DNA from: MGIIa-L3 sp11892u | Lineage (GTDB): Archaea > Thermoplasmatota > Poseidoniia > Poseidoniales > Poseidoniaceae | Reading direction: 5' to 3' | Length of the DNA: 12,959 nt | Assembly: GCA_965659685.1 (NCBI GenBank) | Contig: CBFHXB010000025.1 | Coordinates: 1-12,959 of the forward strand | Part shown: positions 6,929-12,959 of the stretch, in pieces | Numbering within the stretch: position 1 is the first letter of the stretch | Layout: every line of letters begins with the position of its first letter | Made by a program: the position numbers and the translations under genes | Notes under the pieces: model-generated | Database searches by the model: none | Told to the model about the DNA's origin: nothing | What the model saw: the letters and a program-made list of their open reading frames with translations, nothing else

Positions 6929-8523
6929 GACCACACCCTCCTTGGGATTTCACGTGCCAAAGCCAACACCAAGGCGCTGAGGAAGAACACGCCCGCGACA
7001 GCACCCCACGTGACCGGGCTGAACACGCCAACGACGACCTGGAACAGGAAAGCACCGCCGACGAGGAGGTTGACCGTCCAAACGAGCACCGCTTCGTTGC
7101 CTGGGAATTTCCATGTGATGGTCAACGTCTCCTTTTCAGGCAACATTGCGTCGATGAGCAAACGCTCCCATCCCGTGGCCAACACCGGGCCACAGATGAT
7201 GGCGAAGATGATGTCGTTGTTTGGCAACCCCACCATGTTCAGCACTTCTTGGAGCACTTCGGTGAAGACCGCCGCCATGGCCAGCAGGAGCACGAGCGCC
7301 AAGCCTCGCAAGGCCTTCTTTTCGAGGTCGGTTTCAATGCGAATCAAGCCGAATTTCACCGCGTGAACCAAGGCGATGATCGGATAGACCAGGTGTTCGG
7401 TGAACCCCCGAGTCAATGCATCGATCAACACCGCACGCGACATTTGTTCCTCGGTGACGGTGTACAGGGTACCGTAGTCGTACACGCCCGCTTCCATTGG
7501 CCGCCCGCTCATGTTCGCGAAGGGTGCAAAATCGGTCTCGTTCGCAAAGAAACGGATGAGGATCAGGGCCCATATGAAGAGGTAATACATCGAGAAAATT
7601 CCCACCACGCCGAAATCACGCCGCTTTTTCCTCACCTGCACGAAGTGGTAGATGGCCCCGATGCCCAACCCCACCATGAACAAGGAAAAGGCACCCATGA
7701 TGATGCTCGTCAAAATGTGCGTGGTGAGCAACCCACCGTGTCCATTGAAGACAACGGTCCAGTTCATGAAACTCCCATACCACCAGGTCGATTCTTTCCC
7801 GCTGAGGAACCCAGGGACAAGGAAGACCATGAAATCGCTGAGGATGACCGTTGCGCCGAGGGCAAAGTACCCGCTTCGACGCAAGGCCAACGCTTCTGGC
7901 GATCGGTCCGAACGTTCTGGGAGGAAAAACATCGTCCGCAACGACATGATAATGTTCGTCATGGCGATGAGCATGACGAACAAAATGGCGAGGTTGAGGT
8001 TCCATCCGTTGTCAATGCCCCACGAATCGACCATGCGGGCACCAATGGCCATCGCGGCAAACAGGGGGACCATCCACGTTCGTCGAAGGATGGGGATGGG
8101 GATGAGCAGCATCAGGAGGGTGCAGATGAAGATGAAATTGAACCACGACATCACGCTCTCCATTTTGTAAATCGAGGTCGATGCCGCACTCCCGTCCCAT
8201 TCGTACCTCAACCAGTCCAACGAGTCGTAGAAGGTCATTTGGAGGTGAATCATGTACGCGAGAAGCCAGATGATCAACCATGCGCCAACGCGGCGCTCCC
8301 ACGTCATTGGAGCAGGTTTTTTCTCGCGCTTTTTCGCAGGTTCCGGGGTTGCTTCGTGGGCCGTGACCATGGACCGAAAGGAGGCAACACGAGCGTCCAA
8401 CCATGCAAGGATCGCCTGCCGTGCTTTGAACGGCACAACGTGAAAGAGGACCACGAACAGCAGGACGAACAGGTTGAGCACGAGGCCGATTTCATCCAAA
8501 AATTCGACACCGGATTCCGTCAT
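6925..8523 (-). CDS. Polytopic membrane protein, about 12 helices (unknown function)
   Basis: This 532-residue integral membrane protein has predicted helices at about 11-31, 79-97, 127-145, 151-165, 176-194, 218-238, 266-295, 304-326, 376-388, 404-431, 437-451, 476-497 and 503-523; some are marginal. A cytoplasmic basic linker (KKREKK, about 64-69) follows the first helix. Polar residues occur in or near helices (HGGLLTTH about 262-269, FTEHLVYPIIALVHAVKFG about 374-392, FTEVLQEVLN about 420-429). No transporter, rhomboid or glycosyltransferase signature was recognised. ATG 8523 is chosen because ATAAGTA is centred 26 bases upstream; a TTG at 8568 would add 15 residues. Its stop overlaps the surface-protein start (ATGA), suggesting a joint complex. 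A PrsW/CAAX-like membrane protease is a weak alternative for the C-terminal half. Confidence 0.85.
   Translation of the reverse strand: MTESGVEFLDEIGLVLNLFVLLFVVLFHVVPFKARQAILAWLDARVASFRSMVTAHEATPEPAKKREKKPAPMTWERRVGAWLIIWLLAYMIHLQMTFYDSLDWLRYEWDGSAASTSIYKMESVMSWFNFIFICTLLMLLIPIPILRRTWMVPLFAAMAIGARMVDSWGIDNGWNLNLAILFVMLIAMTNIIMSLRTMFFLPERSDRSPEALALRRSGYFALGATVILSDFMVFLVPGFLSGKESTWWYGSFMNWTVVFNGHGGLLTTHILTSIIMGAFSLFMVGLGIGAIYHFVQVRKKRRDFGVVGIFSMYYLFIWALILIRFFANETDFAPFANMSGRPMEAGVYDYGTLYTVTEEQMSRAVLIDALTRGFTEHLVYPIIALVHAVKFGLIRIETDLEKKALRGLALVLLLAMAAVFTEVLQEVLNMVGLPNNDIIFAIICGPVLATGWERLLIDAMLPEKETLTITWKFPGNEAVLVWTVNLLVGGAFLFQVVVGVFSPVTWGAVAGVFFLSALVLALAREIPRRVWS
6936..6943 (-). promoter_or_regulatory. 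Strong Shine-Dalgarno deciding the start of the repeat surface protein
   Basis: On the minus strand this reads AAGGAGGG, seven bases before the ATG at 6928 and inside the last codons of the polytopic membrane-protein gene. It rules out the GTG at 6934, which would be too close. With the ATGA stop-start overlap it indicates translational coupling of the two genes. Confidence 0.8.
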
Positions 8524-8545
8524 CGAACAAGAATCCGGGATGGAG

Positions 8546-8552
8546 TACTTAT
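8546..8552 (-). promoter_or_regulatory. TATA-like element before the polytopic membrane-protein gene
   Basis: On the minus strand this reads ATAAGTA, centred at 8549, 26 bases before the ATG at 8523. It supports that start and suggests that the membrane/surface pair can be transcribed separately from the AlkB-family gene, whose stop lies 72 bases before the ATG. Confidence 0.4.
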
Positions 8553-8595
8553 CCGCATCTCCAAACAAAGGGCCGTTACGCCGGAGTTCGGTGTG

Positions 8596-9606
8596 TCAGT
8601 TCGCCGCCGCCGGCAGGTCCGCCAACTTTGCAGCCATCCATCGCTTCCACAGAGGGGAAAGCAACGCTGGCCAGAAGCAGCCGTAGTATCCGCTGGGCAT
8701 GTCGGGCGCCCCTTCGTAGGGCTGCAGATCCCACCACCCTTCGCTGGCTTTGAGATGGTGGGCTGGATGCAAGCTGAGGTTGAACAACGTCCAACACGAC
8801 CAACGCCGTTCGGACTGCCAACTGTGCATTTTGCTTTGGCGCTCTTCTTTCCCACGACGGAGCCCGTAATGTTGGACGTAGTTGATGTATTCCAACAAAA
8901 AAACGGCCACTGCGGCTTGGCCGAGGAAGGCCCAACCGGCGGATGCGCCCAACAAAAACACCCCCGTCACCATGGCCACTTCGAAGACGGCAACGCGCAC
9001 CACGCGGTTGCGCCAACCGCGGGCACCTCGCTTGGCATGCAAGGCGTAAGCGTCGCCAAGTTGCTTCGGAACGGTCCGGGCCACAAAACCCCAGACGCTT
9101 TCCTCCGCGCGAGCGGAAGCAGGGTCCGCAGCGGTGGCCACGTGCTTGTGATGGGTGACGTTGTGTTCTTCTGTGAAGTGACCGTAAAGCACGAGCAGCA
9201 TGTTGAGACGCGCCAATTTGGCCGACAAGGACTTCGGCCGCGTGTGCCCAAGCTCGTGGGCGACGATGATGCCGCTGACGCCCGAACAAATGCCCGTGGA
9301 AACGGCCGCGGCCGCCAGCCATAGGGCCTCTTCACCCGACGTTCCAAGCCACACCAAGGTCAGGATTGCACTGACGTGCAACGCGGTGTGCACGTACAAC
9401 AGGGCCTGATAGGGCCGCCCTGACGTTGGGCGAGCCTGCGACCGTGGCCGTGCCCCAAGCACGCGGTCAAGCACCGGGCCCACCCCAAGCATCCACACGG
9501 CCCCCATGGCCGCGGCAGGACCTCCAACGAGGTTTCCTGCGATCACCAGGCCGGGGTTGATCAAACCCAGCACATGGGGGGCGAAGTGTGTCGGGCGTCC
9601 CTCCAT
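8596..9606 (-). CDS. AlkB-family membrane di-iron hydroxylase (alkane 1-monooxygenase-like)
   Basis: This 336-residue membrane protein carries all histidine clusters of the AlkB/XylM group in order: HELGH (117-121), EHNVTHH (147-153), NYVQHYG (242-248, the family-specific HYG motif) and NLSLHPAHH (276-284). Helices surround these at about 14-50, 70-112, 203-222 and 226-243. Family members use a di-iron centre and O2 to hydroxylate terminal methyl groups of alkanes or related substrates at the inner membrane, with electrons from rubredoxin. It is shorter than Pseudomonas AlkB (about 400 residues). No rubredoxin, rubredoxin reductase or alcohol dehydrogenase is adjacent, so the substrate is open and could be a lipid or fatty acid. 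Plain fatty-acid desaturases lack the HYG motif. CTTGAAT lies 26 bases before the ATG, so it probably has its own promoter. Confidence 0.88.
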   Translation of the reverse strand: MEGRPTHFAPHVLGLINPGLVIAGNLVGGPAAAMGAVWMLGVGPVLDRVLGARPRSQARPTSGRPYQALLYVHTALHVSAILTLVWLGTSGEEALWLAAAAVSTGICSGVSGIIVAHELGHTRPKSLSAKLARLNMLLVLYGHFTEEHNVTHHKHVATAADPASARAEESVWGFVARTVPKQLGDAYALHAKRGARGWRNRVVRVAVFEVAMVTGVFLLGASAGWAFLGQAAVAVFLLEYINYVQHYGLRRGKEERQSKMHSWQSERRWSCWTLFNLSLHPAHHLKASEGWWDLQPYEGAPDMPSGYYGCFWPALLSPLWKRWMAAKLADLPAAAN

Positions 9607-9628
9607 GATGATTCCAGCGCCGACACGG

Positions 9629-9635
9629 ATTCAAG
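9629..9635 (-). promoter_or_regulatory. TATA-like element of the AlkB-family gene
   Basis: On the minus strand this reads CTTGAAT, centred at 9632, 26 bases before the start codon at 9606, in the 72-base gap after the M24 peptidase gene. It is near-identical to the elements before the MDR oxidoreductase gene and glyA. No Shine-Dalgarno is present, which fits a leaderless transcript. Confidence 0.5.
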
Positions 9636-9678
9636 CGTTGTTCCCGCGGCACCGAGGAATTCGGTGCATGGAACCCGT

Positions 9679-10731
9679 TCAATTCTCGTCAAGTTCGAGC
9701 TCGCTTCGACGAGGCAGAAGGACGGCGACCACGCATGCAAGGGTGAGCGTCTCCACCAAACCAAAGGGCACCGGGACCGCTTCGAGCACGCTCTCGTCAC
9801 GGTCTCCATCGTCCATCCCGGTCTTATGCTGGGGCAAAGCCGGATAGTCGTCTTCCATGATCATGAACCAATCCAGATCCCGAGGCAAGTCTTCCGTCAA
9901 CGCTTCGTGCCCGTCCACGTCCACGAGGTAATCGTCTTCGATGCGGATGCCAAACCAGTCTTCGATGTAGATGCCAGGTTCGATGGTGATGGCGTCGATG
10001 GGCGACAGGGGTTCGTTGTTGAAGTTCAAGCCAAACAAGGGCTCATCGAATCCACTGGAAAGCAAAGGGGGCTCGTGCACGCAGACGCCGAACCCATGCC
10101 CAAGGCTGTGGATGAAATATTCTCCAAACCCTTGCTCCTCGATGTGGGTGCGGGCCACGTCGTCGAGCACCCAGGCCGGCGTCCCCGACTCGATCAGGGG
10201 GAAGGTCAGGTTCTGAGCGTCGTAGACGGCCATGTACGCGTCGATGATGGTCTCGTTGTCCGTCCCACCGATGACATAGGTCCGCGTGACGTCGCTGACC
10301 CAATCCTGCACCCTGGCACCGAGGTCCACGACCACGACGTCACCGGGCTGGACGATCCGCGGACCTGCGCCGTGGTTTTCCGGGTCGCCGTGGGGGATGG
10401 CGCCGTTCGGTCCACTGGCGACGATGGTCTCGAAACTTGGCCAAATCGGGTTTGATCCGTTTCGGATCATCGAACGGTCGATTTCCTCAGCGATCTCCGC
10501 TTCGGTGAACGTCTCCCCCATCAACACGCGCCACAGCATCCAACGGGCCGTTTCCTGTCCAAATTCAGCAATGGTCGTCGCTTCACGGATGGCGGCGTCT
10601 TTGGCCGGGCTGAGGCCTTCTGGCGAAGGCGCCTCACCGTCCACGAGCCGGGCGACTTCGGTTTCGCACGCCGACGCGGCCGGAGCAAGCAACAGCATGA
10701 GGAGCACCCCCATCGGCAGCACGCGGCGCAT
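9679..10731 (-). CDS. Exported, membrane-anchored M24 metallopeptidase (Xaa-Pro aminopeptidase-like)
   Basis: This 350-residue protein has an N-terminal signal (MRR followed by a hydrophobic stretch 5-19, then ASAC with C22, possibly a lipobox). An M24 'pita-bread' domain spans about 42-290. All five metal ligands are visible: D136 (VVDLGA), D147 (SDVTRTY), H212 (HSLGHGFG), E251 (ITIEPGIY) and E265 (GIRIEDDYLV). AIPHG (H114) is the usual substrate-side histidine. The N-terminal creatinase domain of full-length Xaa-Pro aminopeptidases is missing. After an acidic linker, a hydrophobic segment (about 323-339) followed by RR looks like a C-terminal anchor. It should cleave peptides outside the cell, consistent with peptide scavenging; Xaa-Pro specificity is inferred. 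It is divergent from the zinc-ribbon gene. Confidence 0.9.
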   Translation of the reverse strand: MRRVLPMGVLLMLLLAPAASACETEVARLVDGEAPSPEGLSPAKDAAIREATTIAEFGQETARWMLWRVLMGETFTEAEIAEEIDRSMIRNGSNPIWPSFETIVASGPNGAIPHGDPENHGAGPRIVQPGDVVVVDLGARVQDWVSDVTRTYVIGGTDNETIIDAYMAVYDAQNLTFPLIESGTPAWVLDDVARTHIEEQGFGEYFIHSLGHGFGVCVHEPPLLSSGFDEPLFGLNFNNEPLSPIDAITIEPGIYIEDWFGIRIEDDYLVDVDGHEALTEDLPRDLDWFMIMEDDYPALPQHKTGMDDGDRDESVLEAVPVPFGLVETLTLACVVAVLLPRRSELELDEN

Positions 10732-10755
10732 GTTGGCCGCTCGCGCCCCTTGGTC

Positions 10756-10762
10756 ATCAATA
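10756..10762 (-). promoter_or_regulatory. Possible TATA-like element of the M24 peptidase gene
   Basis: On the minus strand this reads TATTGAT within TTGTATTGATG, centred 28 bases before the ATG at 10731. It is the most AT-rich spot of the divergent region 10732-10818. The spacing is two bases longer than at the other promoters, so the call is tentative. Confidence 0.3.
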
Positions 10763-10804
10763 CAACGCAGGCACCGGTGTGCGAATCATTGAAGACGACC
10801 GCGC

Positions 10805-10809
10805 AGGAG
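10805..10809 (+). promoter_or_regulatory. Shine-Dalgarno fixing the zinc-ribbon gene start at 10819
   Basis: AGGAG lies nine bases before the ATG at 10819. The frame is open further upstream to a TTG at 10750, but those 23 residues lack the basic character of the rest of the protein and no Shine-Dalgarno precedes that TTG. CATTGAA at 10787-10793 may be the promoter; if so, the transcript would start close to the ATG and this Shine-Dalgarno would not be transcribed. Confidence 0.5.
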
Positions 10810-10818
10810 TTGACCACC

Positions 10819-11109
10819 ATGGCGGCCAAGCCTCCTGCGAAGAAGAAAGGGCGACGTCGACGCAAAATGCGCTTGACGCTCAAGCAGAAGAAGATGGACA
10901 CCGCGACCGACTCGTACACCGACAGCCTCGGCTGGTCGACGGACGTTGGACGAACGCTCGGTGAGGCTCCCAAGGAGGCAGAGCCCGAATTCATCAACGT
11001 GCAATGCGAAATGTGCGGTTCGATGATGAAGGCCCGAAAGCCGAGGAAGACGCGTTACACCATCACGTGCGACTACCCCGCATGTGGCCACACCATGGAC
11101 TTCAGCTGA
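10819..11109 (+). CDS. Small basic zinc-ribbon protein (unknown function)
   Basis: This 96-residue protein has two parts. Residues 1-26 are strongly basic (KKKGRRRRKMR and LKQKK), suited to nucleic-acid or ribosome contact. The C-terminal half holds a four-cysteine zinc ribbon: CEMC (C63, C66) and CDYPAC (C84, C89). A polar, acidic linker (about 27-60) joins them. The pattern is like ribosome- or transcription-associated archaeal zinc ribbons, but no named family was recognised. No signal or membrane helix is present, so it is predicted to be cytosolic. It is followed after nine bases by the tungstate-binding protein gene and is probably co-transcribed with it. A regulatory link to tungstate uptake is possible but rests only on adjacency. 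Confidence 0.8.
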   Translation: MAAKPPAKKKGRRRRKMRLTLKQKKMDTATDSYTDSLGWSTDVGRTLGEAPKEAEPEFINVQCEMCGSMMKARKPRKTRYTITCDYPACGHTMDFS

Positions 11110-11118
11110 GGGCGCGAC

Positions 11119-11925
11119 ATGCGGGCCTTGCTCGCCATCCTGCTTTGCCTGCTCATGATGTCCCCGGGGTGCGTTGCACCCGACGACGACCGGATGATCC
11201 TCGCCACCACCACCTCGATGCGCGACTCCGGCCTGCTCGAAGTGCTCCTCCCCGCGTTCACGAACGCCACGGGTCACGACGTGGACGTGGTGGCGGTGGG
11301 CACCGGCGCCGCCCTCAACCTTGGGCGGAGCGGGGATGCTGACGTGCTCATCGTGCATGCTCCCGAAGCCGAATCGTCCTTCTTGGAGGAACGCCACGGC
11401 CTCAACCGCACCGTGTTCGCGTGGAACACCTTCGTGCTGTTGACTCCCGAACCGATGAACGGCAGCCTGTTTGATGTCCTCGATGCCGTGGTGGCCGAGG
11501 AACGCTGTTTCGTGTCACGCGGCGATGCTTCGGGCACCCACATGAAGGAACAAACCCTCTGGCAGGCGTGGGCCGATTCCGGGCGCGGGACCCTCGTTGA
11601 AGACCGCTCTGGCGTGCATCCGGAAGGGGAATGGTACCTCTCCATCGGCCAAGGCATGGGGGCAGCGATCACGATGGCGGACGAGAAACGATGCGTCACG
11701 CTGAGCGACCTTGGAACCGCGTTGTTCCGGGAGGAGACGGTGGATTTGTCGCTTCAGCGATTTGAGGACGAGGTGATGATCAACCCCTACAGCATCATTC
11801 CCCTCGACGGCCCACATGCCGAGGAAGCGGACGCTCTTCGGTCCTTTTTGCTCACAGAAGGGGTGGCGTTGATCGAAGCCCACACCGTTTCTGGCGAACC
11901 CATGTTCACACCCGGTCAACCCTGA
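11119..11925 (+). CDS. tupA: Tungstate/molybdate ABC transporter substrate-binding lipoprotein (TupA type)
   Basis: This 268-residue extracellular binding protein has a hydrophobic signal (3-16) ending in the lipobox-like SPGC (C18), implying a lipid-anchored protein. TupA hallmarks are ATTTSMRDSGLL (29-40, the TTTS oxyanion motif), VVAVGTGAALNLGRSGDADV (57-76) continuing to LIVH, FVSRGDASGTH (131-141), then GMGAAITMADEK (179-190) and INPYSIIPL (221-229). The family binds tungstate, in some members molybdate; the two cannot be separated by eye. GAGGG (11108-11112) gives a Shine-Dalgarno six bases upstream, within the end of the zinc-ribbon gene. Unusually, the transporter's permease/ATPase is encoded on the opposite strand, and the two 3' ends overlap by ten bases. 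Confidence 0.93.
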   Translation: MRALLAILLCLLMMSPGCVAPDDDRMILATTTSMRDSGLLEVLLPAFTNATGHDVDVVAVGTGAALNLGRSGDADVLIVHAPEAESSFLEERHGLNRTVFAWNTFVLLTPEPMNGSLFDVLDAVVAEERCFVSRGDASGTHMKEQTLWQAWADSGRGTLVEDRSGVHPEGEWYLSIGQGMGAAITMADEKRCVTLSDLGTALFREETVDLSLQRFEDEVMINPYSIIPLDGPHAEEADALRSFLLTEGVALIEAHTVSGEPMFTPGQP

Positions 11926-12959
11926 GGTTCACCGAGCATGAGGGCCGCCGTTTCGCTGCCTTCGTCCACCTCACGTCCTGCGGCAAGGAGCATCCGCCGG
12001 TCGCCCATGCGCCTGGCTTGAGCCAGGTTGTGGGTGGCCAGGACCACCACGGCCCCTTCGTCCGCCGCACGGCGCACCACGCCCTCAGCGGCCAAGGTGG
12101 CCTTCAGGTCCAGTCCGGAGGTGAATTCGTCAAGGATCAAGACTGAGGGTGTAAGCGCGAGGGCCCGTGCGAGGCTGACACGCTGGCGCTCACCGCCGGA
12201 GAGCACCCCTGCAGAACGTCCTCCCACGCCGTCCAAACCCAAGGGTTTGAGCAGGCCCAAGCGCTCAGGATGAACCAATTCGACCTCTGCAGCAGGGTTC
12301 GACGTGAGCATCACGGGGTGCTGAGCCACGCGGCCCACACCACCTTGTCCTCGCTGAACGGGTACGCCTTCAACGTCGGGCAACAGTCCGGCAATGGCTC
12401 GAAGCAACGTCGATTTTCCCGCGCCCGAGGCCCCCATCACCACGAGGATTTCACCCCCACGAACCACGACATCTTCCAAATCCAACACCGTCACGCCGTC
12501 ACGCGTGACCGTGATGCGGGGCCACCGGTGCCCCTCGTGACCGCTGGCCACGGCAGCCGGAAGTTGCGGGGGCGTGCTGCTGGTCCCACTTCGTGGTCGC
12601 ACCATGCGCAATCCTTCGATCAGAAACATTGCCGCAAGCGCCAGCAGCAACAGCAAACCGCCTTGGGTCACGGCAGCGGCAAGATCCCCTCTGCTGGTTT
12701 CCAGAACGATGCTGGTGGTCAGCACGCGTGTTTGGCCGGCGATGTTGCCTCCGACCATCAGGACCGATCCGACTTCGGCAATGGCTCGACCAAAGCCCAA
12801 CGCCACGCCGTTGAGCACCCCGCGCCACACCAATCCAACCTCAATGCGCAGCCTGTTCCGCGCATCGAGGCCGAGCAGGTCAAGCGCCTCTCTGTGGCCC
12901 TCCGTGATGGCGTCAAAGGCCGAACATGTGCCGCCCCAAATCAACGGGAGGACCAACAA
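11916..12959 (-). CDS. Fused tungstate ABC permease-ATPase (TupB-TupC), 5' end outside the window
   Basis: The visible 347 residues begin inside the permease, since the frame is open to the window edge. Permease part (about 1-120): the EAA-like loop EALDLLGLDARNR (24-36), then GFGRAIAEVGSVLMVGGNI (55-73) and RVLTTSIVLETSRGD (78-92), characteristic of TupB, and a last helix (100-116). A polar linker (about 121-147) leads to the ATPase: Walker A GASGAGKST (176-184), Q-loop Q213, signature LSGGERQR (253-260), Walker B VLILDE (273-278) and H-loop H310. It should drive import of tungstate captured by the neighbouring TupA. TupB and TupC are usually separate chains; here they are one open frame with no stop or restart. 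Roughly the first half of the permease is missing from the window. Confidence 0.93.
   Translation of the reverse strand: MLVLPLIWGGTCSAFDAITEGHREALDLLGLDARNRLRIEVGLVWRGVLNGVALGFGRAIAEVGSVLMVGGNIAGQTRVLTTSIVLETSRGDLAAAVTQGGLLLLLALAAMFLIEGLRMVRPRSGTSSTPPQLPAAVASGHEGHRWPRITVTRDGVTVLDLEDVVVRGGEILVVMGASGAGKSTLLRAIAGLLPDVEGVPVQRGQGGVGRVAQHPVMLTSNPAAEVELVHPERLGLLKPLGLDGVGGRSAGVLSGGERQRVSLARALALTPSVLILDEFTSGLDLKATLAAEGVVRRAADEGAVVVLATHNLAQARRMGDRRMLLAAGREVDEGSETAALMLGEPQG

Noticed and set aside
5555..7366. A 603-codon + strand frame opposite the surface-protein gene
   Set aside because: It simply mirrors the 249-base repeats and spans two real genes on the other strand. It has no promoter, no Shine-Dalgarno and no recognisable domain.
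7249..9324. A 691-codon open frame on the + strand opposite the polytopic membrane protein and the AlkB-family gene
   Set aside because: Its product is a His/Gln/Glu/Arg-rich string without domains, while the minus strand encodes membrane helices and intact AlkB motifs over the same bases. It is a by-product of codon bias in GC-rich DNA.
8596..9606. Ordinary fatty-acid desaturase as the identity of the histidine-cluster protein
   Set aside because: The NYVQHYG motif and the spacing of the four clusters match the AlkB/XylM group rather than acyl-lipid desaturases.
10750..10818. Upstream extension of the zinc-ribbon protein to a TTG codon
   Set aside because: The added 23 residues have a different character, the extension covers the probable M24 promoter, and a Shine-Dalgarno supports the ATG at 10819.

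Overview
The window is gene-dense DNA at roughly 55-60% GC (by eye), with 13 confident or partial protein genes plus one C-terminal fragment at the left edge. There are no tRNA or rRNA genes, CRISPR arrays, insertion sequences or integrases. No stretch longer than about 100 bases lacks a gene. Several features point to an archaeon, most likely a marine planktonic euryarchaeote of the Marine Group II (Poseidoniales) type. These are an archaeal-type serine hydroxymethyltransferase, TATA-like boxes centred 26 bases before start codons (leaderless transcripts), exported proteins tethered by a lipobox or a terminal membrane segment, and very short convergent junctions. The taxonomic label is inference; no ribosomal marker is present.

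Left part (1-2207, + strand): the tail of an unidentified gene is followed by a strong TATA box. After it come five small genes, packed end to end, each encoding a protein of 113-147 residues with four predicted membrane helices. The first three share the N-terminal signature (I/F)LNxKxWL and are diverged tandem paralogues. No function is recognised.

Middle (2256-5377): a stand-alone LON substrate-binding-domain protein (+) converges on a zinc-free quinone-oxidoreductase-like MDR enzyme (-). This is divergently arranged with glyA (+), serine hydroxymethyltransferase. glyA converges, with a 6-base gap, on the next minus-strand block.

Minus-strand block (10731 down to 5384): in transcription order, an exported M24 metallopeptidase with a C-terminal membrane anchor; an AlkB-family membrane di-iron hydroxylase with all four histidine clusters; an unidentified polytopic membrane protein (about 12 helices); and, joined to it by an ATGA overlap with a near-perfect Shine-Dalgarno, a single-pass surface protein with three 83-residue repeats and a C-terminal Ig-like domain. 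The last two look like a coupled membrane/surface pair and are the best candidate here for an undescribed system.

Right part (10819-12959): a small basic zinc-ribbon protein (+) is followed after 9 bases by a TupA-type tungstate-binding lipoprotein (+). The matching permease and ATPase are fused into one polypeptide (TupB-TupC) encoded on the opposite strand. It converges on tupA with a 10-base overlap and runs off the right edge of the window.

Regulation visible in the sequence: genes that start a transcription unit tend to have a TATA-like element (ATATATA, CTTGAAA, CTTTGAA, CTTGAAT, ATAAGTA) centred 26 bases before the start codon and no Shine-Dalgarno. Internal operon genes carry Shine-Dalgarno sequences instead. 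This pattern was used to choose starts for glyA and the polytopic membrane protein.
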